From NCBI RefSeq assembly GCF_027595985.1, contig NC_073313.1, positions 217,188,066 to 217,252,065 of the forward strand: 64,000 nucleotides of DNA, read 5' to 3'. The DNA comes from Sorex araneus. Lineage: Eukaryota; Chordata; Mammalia; Eulipotyphla; Soricidae. Within the stretch, counting starts at the first letter, position 1, and each line of letters begins with the position of its first letter. The translations under genes were made by a program, and so were the position numbers. Below are positions 23,379 through 34,838 of this stretch, piece after piece. The notes below the pieces were generated by a model. The model saw nothing but the letters and a program-made list of their open reading frames with translations. It did no database searches and was not told where the DNA came from.

Positions 23379-24795
23379 AAATTTCATCACAACTAACCAC
23401 CATTTGGTTTGTTTTGTTAATTCATTCCAATGGAGTTTTCCTAATACTTAGTAGTTTTAGACAGAAACAAACTTTGTACTTCTATTTGTACTGGAAATTT
23501 TATTTCTTCTTCACTTAGAAACAAAGAAGCAAACTAATGAAGAAACAATGCACCAGCTGAAAAACTTAGTCAAATATGACCAATTATTCAACCCAAATTC
23601 ACTTTTCTCTTTTATGGTGTAAGACTATTTTTAGTTTAACTTCCCAACCATGTATTTTAATTCTTAGATCCTTTTGTATTCATGTTTGAGAATGTAACTG
23701 GTTTTGACCTACATTGATAGAAAAAGACCTGAGGTAGGAGACTGAAAAAAGAAACATGAAAAAAAGCTGATACTATAAATGTAGAAGAATTTGGTCAGTA
23801 GTAAGAATAGCAAGAGCGGGGACAAATGGATTGAATCACAAGAGCAGATGTTCATTGGTCTTTTGCTGCCGAAGAGGTAGTGGGGTAATTAAGGCCTGGA
23901 AATATGTTGGAGTATTTAAATTTATGAGCTTCATTCTGTCCTCTCACTCCTTTGCTATGAGGTTTCTGGACGATTCTGATTCAAATTCTGAAAGCAGTTT
24001 TATATTCATGAATTAGTCTGAGTGAGTTTCTCACTGCAACTGAGCTTGTTTCTCAACTTGTTAATCAGTTGAGAAACCTGATAACTGTTGTTATAAGATT
24101 TCTTTAATTGATATAGATTTGTAACATAATTAAAGATAAAATGGTGCTTCCATTATAACAGGTTTTAGAAATTCTTTATGATTATAAAGTTACATGTAGT
24201 TTGCTTTTTTTGGTCCTTGACTCTTTCTACAAGCTTATATTTACTATTCACCAGATTGTTTTGTTAACATTACAGAAAAGGCAGTGTGAATCAAAATGAA
24301 ATTTGAGTCATTCCGTTTCTAAGTTGTTATTCTCCCAATATACTTCTTATTCATTATGCCCACACTTGATTTAAAATTACCCACATATATGTCTATATTT
24401 GTTTTACATTCATGAGTACTCATCATCATCGGGTTATCAGAAGCAGCAGTTTCAGGATGCACTACCAGAATAATCTCCAGAGTTCTGGAATCTGTTAGTC
24501 ATTTTCAGTAGTTTTTCAGTGATTAATCTCTTTCTTCCTTTAGCAGGGCTATGGAAAGCATTGACTCTATTATTTATTGGCCTTTACCAGGTTAGATAAA
24601 TGAGCTACTATTCTTGGTAGTCTTTAGCCATTGCAATGGGGCTACCATCCTCTAATAAGAGGGAATGGAATTCTTCCATAGACAGAGGAATTTGAAGAGT
24701 CTGAGAATATTCTTGAGTGTCCCACCTAGATGTCCCTACCTTTGACTCCTACAAAAGGTCCCTTTTCTTTTCTGATCATGCAGAAGGATTGCTGG
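23379..24795. other. Repeat-poor unique sequence
   Basis: About 1.4 kb without a recognised repeat. It contains a perfect hairpin with 11-bp arms at 24048-24058 and 24067-24077. Confidence 0.4.
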
Positions 24796-25130
24796 TGTAG
24801 GGAGCCATCTTACAGAGCTTGGCTCTTATCGTCTAGTCAAGCGGAGGCTGCTTGGGATTCCTGTGATCTTATCATTTCACCACTTGTCTCACTAGCCAAC
24901 GGCCATGCCTGATCAACATTTTACTATTGTTCCTGTGGGGGTCCAAGCATGCATACCACCCCCTCCCACCAAGAGGTATAAGTATTGTAACTGCTGTGAA
25001 TAAACTCTCTTCTCTCTCTCTCTCCTCCTCCTTCTGGCTCTGCGTCTCTTCGTTCGGTTGCGTCCCCTCCTTAGCCCCACGAAAGGTCCTCCCTGCGGGA
25101 CAGGATGATGCCCGCAGGGGGAACCCCACA
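24796..25130 (+). mobile_element. Solo LTR of an endogenous retrovirus
   Basis: The 335-bp unit begins TGTAGGGAGCC and ends GGAACCCCACA, the TG...CA termini of an LTR. It is flanked by a 5-bp TSD, GCTGG, at 24791-24795 and 25131-25135. A TATA-like TATAAG sits at 24977-24982 and an AATAAA at 24999-25004, then a CT-rich and CpG-bearing R/U5 region. No internal retroviral sequence adjoins it on either side, so it is a solo LTR left by recombination between the two LTRs. The class is uncertain. Confidence 0.85.
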
Positions 25131-25135
25131 GCTGG

Positions 25136-26561
25136 GACTGTGGATCTAGCTTATCTGAGTGTCTCTACTTGCAATTAGTTTATATACCTGTTCTTCAACT
25201 TGGTCTGTCTTGTGACTGTAAAAGAGTAGGATTTCTGCAAATACTGCTCTGGGAGGTTTCCACTTTTTGCCTTAAATGACTAGTTGATGGAATTGGGCCT
25301 GATGTTTTTTTCTTTTCAGTGCATCACTACTCTTCAACAACAACCAACCCACTTCCCTCCCCAGTCTTTCTCATAACTATTCCTCCGTATCTCACAAATG
25401 CCAATGATATCCCTGAAGCCGTTGTATCCCTTCAACGTATAATTCATTTCAAGCCACCACAGATGAAATCCTCGCTAACTGCCATATTGCATCATGCCAG
25501 AGGCCTTCAACGCTCCCTTCACGCAGACACAGACTCTTGTTGCCATCTAGAAGCGATGTACAGATCCAACTTCAGAAATTCTTTCTTGGACCTCTAGTTC
25601 CTCTTTTCTTGCCCAATTATTAAGTCTGGTAGGCGTTGGAATGAATAGGTGTTGAGAAATTACAGTCAATTTGGCCTCAGAAGGAAGATTAGAGCAAGGG
25701 TGGCTGATAAAAAGAAATAAGGAGTAGGGCCTGTAAGAGAACTAATTAGGTTTATTGCTGAGGAAAAAATAGCCTGTAGAGAAATGACGTGAAATCAAGA
25801 GTTGTTGGGAAAAGATAGAATACAAAATGGTTTGCTTTTGTTACTCTTGAGATGGAGAAAAGAAATACATATAGTTAGGTCTTCAGTGGTAATAATATAA
25901 TGATTTGAGCTCTATCTATAGGCTAGGAACAAGTCTACATGCGAGGGTAGAAATTAGTTTATATTTAATAGTATCAGAAGACTTAAACATTTTTTTTTCT
26001 GTCAGGTCTTTGACATCATACAATACACTAAAATAGAAGAAACTTTAAGTGTTAAAATGTATAATTTTCTAGCTATTAAGCACCATTTACTTCTGCACAT
26101 AGAGCTAGAATTTATTATTTTTTATAATCAAATATCAGAAAAAGCTGCTCAGTTTATATAGTTCCCACTGTTGAAATCTTTTCTCCCTGTCATTATCGTT
26201 TTATATTTAATTTATGGACAGACCTAAAAATTAAAATTGTCTAGTATGGGGTACATGAAAGAATATGAAACAGGAGAGGAAAGCTGTGAGCATTTCTTTT
26301 TCATGAGGCATCTGGATTTGATAGCCTACCAGGCAGCAATTTATTGCAGTAGTTTCAGCAGAGATCTTTTAAAAGGTGAGGCTTTGCCCTGAGCAAAAGG
26401 GCAAAGTTAACAAGAAGTTATATTGTGTCTCACCACTGCAAATAAAGCAGAAAGGTGTGAGAGATAATGCAATGGGACACATGTGGTTTGAGAGGTCTTT
26501 GGAGTATTCTGTTATGATGGAGACCATGAAGTAACATACTATTCCTTATGTTCCTTAGGAA
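25136..26561. other. Unique sequence, no gene supported
   Basis: About 1.4 kb. A 92-codon plus-strand frame at 25319-25597 has no recognisable motif. I see no interspersed repeat. Confidence 0.35.
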
Positions 26562-26740
26562 TCTTTTTTTGTTTGTTTGTTTTGAGATAATACTCCGAAG
26601 TGATCAGGACTTACTTCTGGCTCTGTGCTCTGGGATCACTCTTGGTGGGGCTTCTGGGACAAATGGGATGCTAAGAATTGAGCCCTTGTTGGCCAGGAGA
26701 AAGGCAAGCACGCTGCCTGCTGTACTTTCTCCAGATCCCT
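26562..26740 (-). repeat. Type A SINE, strongly diverged
   Basis: TTACTTCTGGCTCTGTGCTC, GGGATCACTCTTGGTGGGGC and CTGCCTGCTGTACTTTCTCC in SINE order. Confidence 0.8.
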
Positions 26741-26970
26741 AAGTAACCCTTTCTTAATTGAAGTCTATGAGAAACTCTTCTCTTTGGTGATTGAATAATC
26801 TCTTGATTATCGCAATTGAATTATAGTTAAGTACAAAACTATTTTTGCTAGTAAATCAGAGTTTGTGAGTTAAATGCAAGGTCTCTGCTCTAAATCTCCT
26901 GTCTTGATTTTAAGATGACCAGGCTTATAAATTTTAATGTAAAAAATGATTTTCTATATTAGTAAGTGGT

Positions 26971-27213
26971 GAACTGGAGCGATAGCACAGTGGGTAAGGC
27001 ATTTGCCTTGCACTCGGCTGACCCAGGTTTCATTCCTACTTTTGTCTTGGAGAGCCTGGCAAGCTACCAAGAGTATCCCACCAGCACAGCAGAGTCCGGC
27101 AAAATACCCATGGCGTGTTTGATATGCCCAAAACAGTAACAAGTCTCACAATGGAGTCATTACTGGTGCCACTTGATGAACAACGGGATGACAGTGCTAC
27201 AGTGCTACAGTAA
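26971..27213 (+). repeat. Type B SINE
   Basis: Head ACTGGAGCGATAGCACAGTGG, body GGAGAGCCTGGCAAGCTACC, GATATGCCCAAAACAGTAAC, and a GATGACAGTGCTACAGTGC tail. It is near full length. Confidence 0.94.
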
Positions 27214-27690
27214 GCGGTAGCTATTTTTGGCATACTGAGAACAGAGATAGGCTACGCAGTAGCATATGGATGGCCTTAGGGCAGTAACGTTTCTTATTTT
27301 AAGTAAATTTTAATGAACTTTACTAGGATGGAGCCAGTGGCTTATTAATTAATTGATTCTTCTAGTAATTTTTCAGAATCTGTCCATACTTTGTACTGGA
27401 AGCTTATTATGTACAATAGCTTTAAATATAGTATACCTATATTCAGATTAGTCTGAGAATACAATGTTGAAAAGTGATTCTGCCTGTGGCATTGACTCTG
27501 TGAAGAATATTAGAGGAAATATTCAGCCTTTCTTCCTTTCATTAAATCAATAGGTGAAAAACTAGTATAAACAACTGTAAAAGGGATATAATTTAACAAG
27601 GTTTAAATTTGTATTTCGAAGTCTATTATTGGTAGATCTAGAGAATGCATCTTATGCTAAAGAAACTTGCAAAAATTCGAGTAGGCATTC
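27214..27690. other. Unique sequence, no feature seen
   Basis: Nothing recognised. Confidence 0.4.
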
Positions 27691-27885
27691 TCTTTATTTA
27701 TTTAATTTATTTTCTGTTGAGCCACCTTGAGATGCACAGTTACAAAGCTGTTTGTGCTCAGATTCCAATCACACAATGTTCCAACACCCATCCCTCCCCC
27801 AGTGTACATTTCCCACCGTCAATGAACCCAGTTTCCCTCCCTCCTCTTCGCCCCTCTCTGTCGACCTCTGTGGCAGGCACTTTCT
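27691..27885 (-). repeat. L1 3' UTR fragment
   Basis: TTATTTAATTTATTTTCTG, CAGTTACAAAGCTGTTTGTG, CAACACCCATCCCTCCCCCAG and CCTCTGTGGCAGGCAC match the L1 3' UTR in reverse. The copy is strongly 5'-truncated. Confidence 0.8.
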
Positions 27886-28166
27886 GTGGATGGTGTTGGT
27901 GTGAAAAAGGTAGACAACCACTATTCTACAGCCTTAGTTATAACTGCTGGTAGGCAAAATAGGTGCACATCTGCAGGTGTAAAAAAGGTTGAAGATCACT
28001 GCTATAGATCATAAAAAGAATTTAGCACATCATAAGTTTATCATTCTCTTTTAACCACTCATTAAGAATCAATCTACTTGGATATTCTTAACTGTATTTC
28101 TGAAAGTGATTAATATACTAACTTCTTTTAATAATTTGATGTTAGTTTACTGGATGACAGCTTTTT

Positions 28167-28289
28167 GTTTATTTGGGGTCACACCTGACAGTGCTGGTAG
28201 CAGCTCCTTAATCCAACTGTGGGACAATGTGGCACCAGGTATCAAAATGGGTCTGCTGCATGCAAAGTAAGCACCTTAACCTCTGGTCC
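28167..28289 (-). repeat. Type A SINE fragment, strongly diverged
   Basis: TTTGGGGTCACACCTGACAGTGCT and CTGCTGCATGCAAAGTAAGCACC remain. The middle is deleted. Confidence 0.7.
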
Positions 28290-28704
28290 TTAAAGGTAGC
28301 TTTTAATGAGGTGAATGATAAAAGAATGTATTAGTAAATACTTAACTGCAAATGGCAAAAACAACAACAAAACCCCAAAAGCAGTGATAAGAGTTAGTGA
28401 TCTCATGAATATGCCAGCAAGGGAAAGCATTGTTGTGAGTATTTTCAAATCTCACATAAAACAGACAAAGAATTTCGATAGCTAAGCAAACTATCATTGA
28501 TCAGCTTTTACCACAAAACAAGATAATAAGCGGTCTCCATGAATAGCAGAAATAGTTTGTGGGGACTACCTCAGAACCATAGAGTGTTAACAACCATGTG
28601 AGAAAGCAGAAGGGAGCGACAGAACATGTGGCCGTGGAGGATAGACACAAAAGCTATAGGAATTGAGTTGAGTTGCAGTAGCCAATTTGAAAATAGCAGT
28701 TCGT

Positions 28705-28792
28705 TCCTGGCAATGCTCAGGGCACTCTGTGGTGCTGGGGTCAGCTGCTTTCAGTGTATACATCTTAACCCCTATGTTATCTTTCCAGCCAT
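28705..28792 (-). repeat. Type A SINE fragment
   Basis: CCTGGCAATGCTCAGGGCACTC to CCCTATGTTATCTTTCCAGCC. Heavily deleted old copy. Confidence 0.65.
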
Positions 28793-28882
28793 TAGGTCAT
28801 GTTTTATAGACTTAGTTCTGTATTTCTTACTTGGACTTTTCTTCCATGAAAGAGATAGCTTTTATAATCTTTTATTCTAGAG

Positions 28883-29128
28883 GACTGGAGCGATAGCACA
28901 GTGGGTAGGGCATTTGCCTTGTGTGTGGCTGACCCAGTTTGATTCCTCCACCCCTCTTGGAGAGCCCAGCAAGCTACCGAGAGTATCCCGCCCACAGAGC
29001 AGAGCCTGGGAAGCTACCCGTGGTGTATTCGATATGCCAAAAACAGTAAGAACAGGTCTCACAATGGAGACGTTACTGGTGCCTGCTAGAGCAAATTGAT
29101 GAACAACGGGATGACAGTGCTACAGTGC
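28883..29128 (+). repeat. Type B SINE with TSD
   Basis: A full-length, near-consensus copy. The TSD TTTATTCTAGAG is at 28871-28882 and 29129-29140. It ends only 50 bp before the composite retroposon at 29179. Confidence 0.96.
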
Positions 29129-29178
29129 TTTATTCTAGAGATTTAAGTTCTGCTATTTTAGAGTATATTCCTTGATTC

Positions 29179-29740
29179 TTGCCCACACAAGAAGACAAGA
29201 GACTCTCTTGCCTCTTGCCCACATGCCCCTCGGAGTCTTCCCCGGGGCCGCTTGGAGGGGATGGGTTCCAGCTTCCCTCCCCTCCCTGAGCAGAGCTCCT
29301 GGTGACCGAAGACCACCAGAATCTAGCCACAGCCATACTCAAGGCCCCTCTTCACACATTCAGACAAGCCTCATGCATGAAGGTACCAGCAGAGGAACCC
29401 AGGTGTGTGTAATCCTATCAACGGCCAACATCCAGAGACTTAAAAGCAAGCTCCCAGAAGAGACATCTTATAACCTACTTCTCCCTCTGGGAGGAGCTAG
29501 CAAGCTACTGAGAGTTTCCTGCCCACATGGGACAGCCTTGTAAGCTTCCCATGGTGTATTCATATGCTAAAGCCAATAACAAGCTGGATCTCATTCCCCT
29601 GGCACTGAAAAAGCCTCCAATGCGGCATTGTTGGGAAGGCTGAGAAGAGAGAGGCTTCTAAAATCTCAGGGATAGGACGAATGGAGAGGTTACTGAGCCT
29701 GCTGGAGAACTTGATGATCAACGGGATTTTGTAATTCATG
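29179..29740 (+). mobile_element. Composite retroposon with type B-long tail, copy 2 (with TSD)
   Basis: This 562-bp insertion is bounded by the 12-bp TSD ATTCCTTGATTC at 29167-29178 and 29741-29752. Its first 300 bp are a GC-rich head of unknown origin. Part of that head (CCACAGCCATACTCAAGGCC, GGAACCCAGGTGTG, GTAATCCTATCAACGGC) is colinear with the inverted copies at 2825-3440 and 35722-36323. It lacks about 115 bp that both of those contain, with a TGTG microhomology at the deletion. The last 260 bp are the type B-long body and tail. It shows the composite moving as one unit. Confidence 0.8.
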
Positions 29741-29752
29741 ATTCCTTGATTC

Positions 29753-30508
29753 AAGTAAATAGAATGGTTTTTAAATAGGATTTTATTTGATATCTGCCAA
29801 AAGTTGCAGGGTCATAACATTATAACTTAGTGAATTCGCTTGCCCGATTATATACCAATGTTAATTAACAAAAAGGGTTTCCATGTATAAATTTGATTTT
29901 AAATGGTTTTATTAAACCCACCCCACTCAAAATTGCTTAGCTTAAAATGCCATAGAACTTTGCCTCTCTTGGAAACAAAAATAAAAATATTATTCTGAAT
30001 GGAAAGAAATGCATTTTGTTTTCCAAAAACTTTTTGTGCCCTGTGTATTAAGGGTCATAAACTACACTATTTATTGTGTGGCTTGATACTTTTGTGAAAC
30101 ACTTTCAAATGACATTTGATAAATATCAAATGTTTCAGAGTATGCTAATAAACACTTTCCCTCACAAAATATTTTTATATGGTTGACATGGGCACAAAGA
30201 AAAGAAAAAAATTAAAAAATTTTATTTCTGACTCATAACTGGTGACCAAGGACATAATTATGACATTACCAAGGTCAGGGACCATAGTTACTAAAATACT
30301 GATCCTTATTACAAAGACTTCCAGTTGTGGAAACTATTGCCAGTATCGAAGGTTGGAGAGCTATGTTTGGGGCATGATTGGTACATGTATGGTTTCTATG
30401 TGAGTGTTGAAAAAATCCCAAGAGATGGGAATAATCTCCAGGATCCAGGCAATTCAAGGGACACATTTAACGATCTCCCTTGGACAGGAATGAAAAAAAA
30501 AAACTTAA
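29753..30508. other. AT-rich sequence, no feature seen
   Basis: About 750 bp with nothing recognised. Confidence 0.4.
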
Positions 30509-30524
30509 TAGAATAGGAATTCTT

Positions 30525-31216
30525 TTTTTTTTAAATTTACTTTATTGAATCACTAAGTGGAAAGTTACAAAGTTATCAGCCTTATATCTCAGTTATACAA
30601 TGCTCAAACACCCATCCCTTCACCAGTGCCCATATTCCACCACCAATAAAAACAAAAACAAAACAAAAACAAAAACAAAAACAAAAAACCAGTATACATC
30701 CCACCCCTCACCCCCAAACCGCCCCCCTCCCCCGTGCGTGAGTGATAATTTCACTTCCTTTTCTTTTTACCTTGATTACATTCCAGATTTCAACACACAA
30801 CTCACTATTGTTGTTGGAGTTTCAAAACAGACTCACTATTTTTGTTGGAATTTATCCCCCAAGAATACAGCTCTATTAACAAGGAATATTTGATAATAAG
30901 TTTTCCACTGATGAGAATGAAGAGATAAAAAGTCGTGCGGCCACGGTAGCGGCCTCGCGGTTTACAATTTCTGTATTATGGTAATTAAGTCCGCGGAGAT
31001 TTAAGTTGGAAAATGAATCATTTCCCTTCCTGGAACAGCATGTAGCAAAAGCTTAGTTCACAGTCTCCATACATGGGTGCAAGCACTTGCTGGAACCCCA
31101 AATCCTAAAGCTGTCTCTGGTTCCTGCTCATTCCACATCCACCGGCTGTGCAGAGGCACAGGCACCCGGGTCGAAACTCGGCTGGAACCGAGCACCGAGC
31201 ACCGGCCATGGCTGGG
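30525..31216 (-). mobile_element. Chimeric retroposon: CpG-rich head plus L1 3' UTR tail
   Basis: A 692-bp insertion with a 16-bp TSD, TAGAATAGGAATTCTT, at 30509-30524 and 31217-31232. On the minus strand it starts with a CpG-rich head (31216 to about 30930, with GTGGCCGCACGAC and CTCCGCGGAC). It then continues into an L1-like 3' UTR with a GGGAGGGGGGCGG run and an internal GTTTTT array (30652-30686 on the plus strand) and ends in an A-rich tail. No ORF2 sequence lies between. It could be an internally deleted L1, an L1 subfamily with a long 3' UTR, or a non-autonomous element that carries an L1 tail. Confidence 0.7.
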
Positions 31217-31232
31217 TAGAATAGGAATTCTT

Positions 31233-32240
31233 ATCCTAGAAGTATCTCACTATGATTATGTCCTTTAAAAAGGTCTATTATTGGATTACTTATCTATCAT
31301 GCATGCTTTTACTCATTTATTTCATTAATCCATCTACTCCTTTGTATATTTTCCTCTTCATTCAGTTACTCAAATGCTGGCATACACCTTTTTTTTTTAA
31401 TCAACAAAATGAATCTTCACCTCAGATTTGTTAAGTTTGTGAGGACTTCAGAGGCTCAATTTCCTTTTATTTTGTATTTAAAAATATTAAGCTTTAAAAT
31501 TATGAATGAATGAAACACCCTAAAGAAAGATATCTAGAGTACTCTCAAGTGTATTGAAGAAATTGGGAAAAAATTAACCATGGCTCCACACTACAAATCA
31601 AGAAATACTACTAACATTTTTTTCTGTCTTTTAAAAAAATAAGTTGCAATTATGCTAGCTTTGAAAGGGCACAGATAATAAATTAACACATTAAAACTGG
31701 CCTTATGTTTAGTGTTCTTTGTTTTGTTGCTAATTTAAACAGAAAAACAGCATATACAAACAATATTGGGTAGCTTACAGAATATCAAGAAAAGGCAGAG
31801 AGTCAGACTGAGGCAACACAGGCGTGAACAAAACTCATGTCATACTATAGAGCTTCTCTCAAGCTAGTGCTCACTACCACCAGTCACAGATTTTACTAAT
31901 TGTATCATTGAGCCCTGTCTGTGCTAATTATGAGTAGCTGCAGTAGCCTTACTGGAACAAATTCTGTGAAATGCCTGTTTCTTCACATTGTGTTTTAAAT
32001 TGAAGATTTGCCACGGTGGTTCTCTGTGTCATAGTTGAATTCTATGCCTGTCCCTTAACTTCTCAGGAAACTGAGAAAATCAGTTCCAGGCATAAGCACA
32101 GTTATAGCAAAAACTCACAACATAAGAAAGTTTAAAATAGTGCTAGTACTAATGGTGCTCTAAGGCCTGGAGATATAGCACAAGGGCTTACAGGTCTTGC
32201 CTTGCAAGCTTTCAGTCACAAGTTTAAATTTTGGGTGTGT
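31233..32240. other. Unique AT-rich sequence
   Basis: About 1 kb with nothing recognised except a possible decayed SINE head near 32164-32215 (GGCCTGGAGATATAGCACAAGG). Confidence 0.4.
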
Positions 32241-32610
32241 ATAAATCTATTGTTTATAGGAACTTTTTTGATAGTGTGTAAGGCTTTTTTAGGTATAGTA
32301 TCATGACATCTGCAAACAGAGTTAGTTTGGCCTCTTTTCCAATCTTTATGCCCTAAATATTTCTTTCTTAATTGCTATGGTGAGGACTTCCAATAGAATA
32401 CTGAGTAGTAGTGGTGAGAGCTGGCAATCTTGTCTTGTGCCTGATTTTAGAGGGAATGCTTTCAGTTTTCACCACTGTGTGTGCTTTTTGCTATGGGCTT
32501 CTGGTAAATGGTTTTAACAATGCTGAGGAAGTTTCCTTCAACTTCCATTTTATTGAGCTTTATTTATCAATAGTTTTTGATGAAGGATGTGATACTGGAA
32601 TGAATGCCTT
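32241..32610 (-). repeat. L1 ORF2 fragment (reverse-transcriptase region)
   Basis: Antisense ORF2 blocks are visible: TATAGTATCATGACATCTGCAAA, complementary to the region around the F-A-D-D catalytic motif, then GGCAATCTTGTCTTGTGCC and GATTTTAGAGGGAATGC. The same blocks occur intact at 55930-56100. Frames are broken. Confidence 0.8.
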
Positions 32611-32651
32611 TTACATAAAATACTACTATTAATAGTAAACCACAATGTTTA

Positions 32652-32697
32652 ATCATCATCATCACCATTACCATCATCATCAACATCTTCATCATCC
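32652..32697. repeat. (ATC)n imperfect trinucleotide repeat
   Basis: AATCATCATCATCACCATTACC and further ATC units, imperfect, about 46 bp. Confidence 0.9.
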
Positions 32698-33339
32698 CAG
32701 GTGTGCCGCCCGTGCTGAACTAGCAGTGGGCTGCCCTGCTCCTTGATTCTTTTCTGTTTTTATTCCTGGCACCAGAGTCACACGTGTTTGAGCATCACAA
32801 TAAGGGAAAGAACCCGTGGCAAGAATAGCATCTAAAAGGACAAGAGTGCTTAATATCCAGGAAGTGTGACTTTAGGCAGGCATGTATGTGAATACTATAA
32901 TGAGGCTAGAGAGTGCCACAGTCCTCACTGTGTGCTTCATCTGAGTGCAAGTCTTGTAAAGCAAGTGAGAACACCAATGAAAGGATTGTAAACTTGTGAG
33001 CACCATGGCTGAGTGTGCAAATACCACAGCTAAAAACGTGTGAGTATCTCATTCAGGTTTTTGACAAATCCCAATCATTGTGACAAGATGAAAAATATCA
33101 ACAGAAATGAGGGAATTGCGAAGAAAGAATGAAATGAAGTAATACATGAACTAACATGAAACTATTAGTGATTTGTAAATAAGAAAAATGTCCTCTCAAG
33201 TTTGCCTCTGACTTTACAGCATTTGTGTATTTTCTTTTCTCTTTTTAAACGTTCTAACAAGATCCATAATGAGAACAAACAAGTCTTCCAACCTAATTTA
33301 TTTTATTTCACTTTACTTTTTTGGGTATTTTTTTTGGCC
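32698..33339. other. Unique sequence, no feature seen
   Basis: Nothing recognised. Confidence 0.4.
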
Positions 33340-33428
33340 ATACTTGGCAGTGATCCCTGAGCACAGATCCAGAGTAAATCCTGAGTAGTGCAGGAGAGGA
33401 CAAAACTACTACGGCTACCATCACCACC

Positions 33429-33482
<54 letters not shown>

Positions 33483-33690
33483 GTCATTGTCTTCATAAAT
33501 TGTACATTCCAATAGTATAGATAAATACTCAGACACACAGTTTAATTAGAATGTTTACTTCTGGCTCTGGGCTTAGGAATCATTTCTGGTAGTGCTAGGG
33601 TATTATCTTTGGTGCCAGGTATCAAAGGGGTTGATAATGTACAAGGCAAGGACCTTTATTCTTTGTACTCTCAGTTTTGTTCCAGTCTAA
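33340..33690 (-). repeat. Old SINE remnants around a trinucleotide repeat
   Basis: The part at 33545-33690 (TTACTTCTGGCTCTGGGCTTAGG and ACAAGGCAAGGACC) is type A in reverse. The part at 33340-33400 (CCTGAGCACAGATCCAGAG) is SINE-like but may be on the other strand. They are separated by the ACC/ACT array. Confidence 0.55.
33417..33482. repeat. (ACC)n(ACT)n trinucleotide array
   Basis: About 66 bp of ACC units passing into ACT units. The poly-serine and poly-valine minus-strand frames across it are artefacts. Confidence 0.95.
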
Positions 33691-33727
33691 TTTAATGCAA
33701 AATAAGCTCTAACAAATAAGGCTTGCT

Positions 33728-34463
33728 GCACTCTCTGGGAATATACCTAAGAGGCAAAAAGAAAAAAAAAAAAACACAGCAGAAATGCCATCTTCACTTC
33801 TATGTTCATTGCAGCACTATTCACAATAGTCAGAATCTGGAAGCAACCTGAGTACCCGAGATACTGTGGTACAACTATACAATGGAGTATTATGCAGTCA
33901 CCAGGAAAAGTGAAGTCATGAAATTTGCTTATAAATGGATGGACGTGGAGAGTATCATGCTGAGTGAAATGAGTTAGAAGGAGAGGGACAGACATAGAAT
34001 GATTGCACTCATTTGTGGGACATTAAAAAACATAATGGCCAAGAACAGTAAACACAAGGGCCAGAAGGATTGGTTCATAGTGGGAAACCTACCTCAAAGG
34101 TTGGGAGAGAAGGCAGTTGGGATAGAGCAGGGACCTCCATGACAATGATAGTTGGAATTAATCACTGTGAGTAAGAACTGTGTGCTGAAAGTAGGTAAAG
34201 GAACAAGCATGATAACCTCACACAACCTATATTGTAAATCATAATGTCCAAAAGAACAGAAAGAGAAAGAACAAAAGTACCTACCATAGAGGCAGGCTGG
34301 GGGCATGAAGGATAGTGGGAGGGAAACTGGGGACACTGGTACTGGCAAATATACACTGTTGGAGATGGGTGTTGGGACGTTGACTAAAAACCAACCATCA
34401 CCAGCTTCGTAAATGCGCATCTCATGCTGATTTAATAAAAACAAATAAATAATAGTTAAAAAA
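33728..34463 (+). repeat. L1 3' end (ORF2 C-terminus and 3' UTR)
   Basis: CTGGGAATATACCTAAGAGGC, GCAGCACTATTCACAATAGTC, CAATGGAGTATTATGCAGTC, then the 3' UTR with GGTACTGGCAAATATACACTG and an A-rich end with AATAAA at about 34434. It is a diverged, non-coding copy. Confidence 0.87.
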
Positions 34464-34590
34464 AGTGAAAACAAGGCAACATAAATCTCACTAACCTTTC
34501 CATCCAGGTTCCATACTCAGTTCTTTTAGTTCATAGTATTTCTTCTCTAGTTATATTATGATTCTAACTCAGTATTCTATAATATAGCAC

Positions 34591-34838
34591 GGTGGCACTG
34601 CAGCACTGTCATCCCGTTGTTCATCGATTTGCTCAAGTGGGCACCAGTAACGTCTCCATTGTGAGACTTGTTACTGTTTTTGGTATATCAAATACGCCCC
34701 AGGTAGCTTGCCAGGCTCTGCCGTGCAGGCGGAATACTCTCGGTAGGTTGCCAGTTTCTCTGAGAGGGACAGAGGAATTGAACCTAGGTTGGCCTTGTGC
34801 AAGGCAAATGCCCTACACACTGTGCTATCACTCCTTTA
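34591..34838 (-). repeat. Type B SINE
   Basis: Full-length reverse copy: GCAGCACTGTCATCCCGTTG, TTACTGTTTTTGGTATATC, and head ending CTGTGCTATCACTCC. Confidence 0.94.

Noticed and set aside
33303-33538. Poly-serine and poly-valine open frames
   Set aside because: They come from the ACC/ACT trinucleotide array within SINE remnants.
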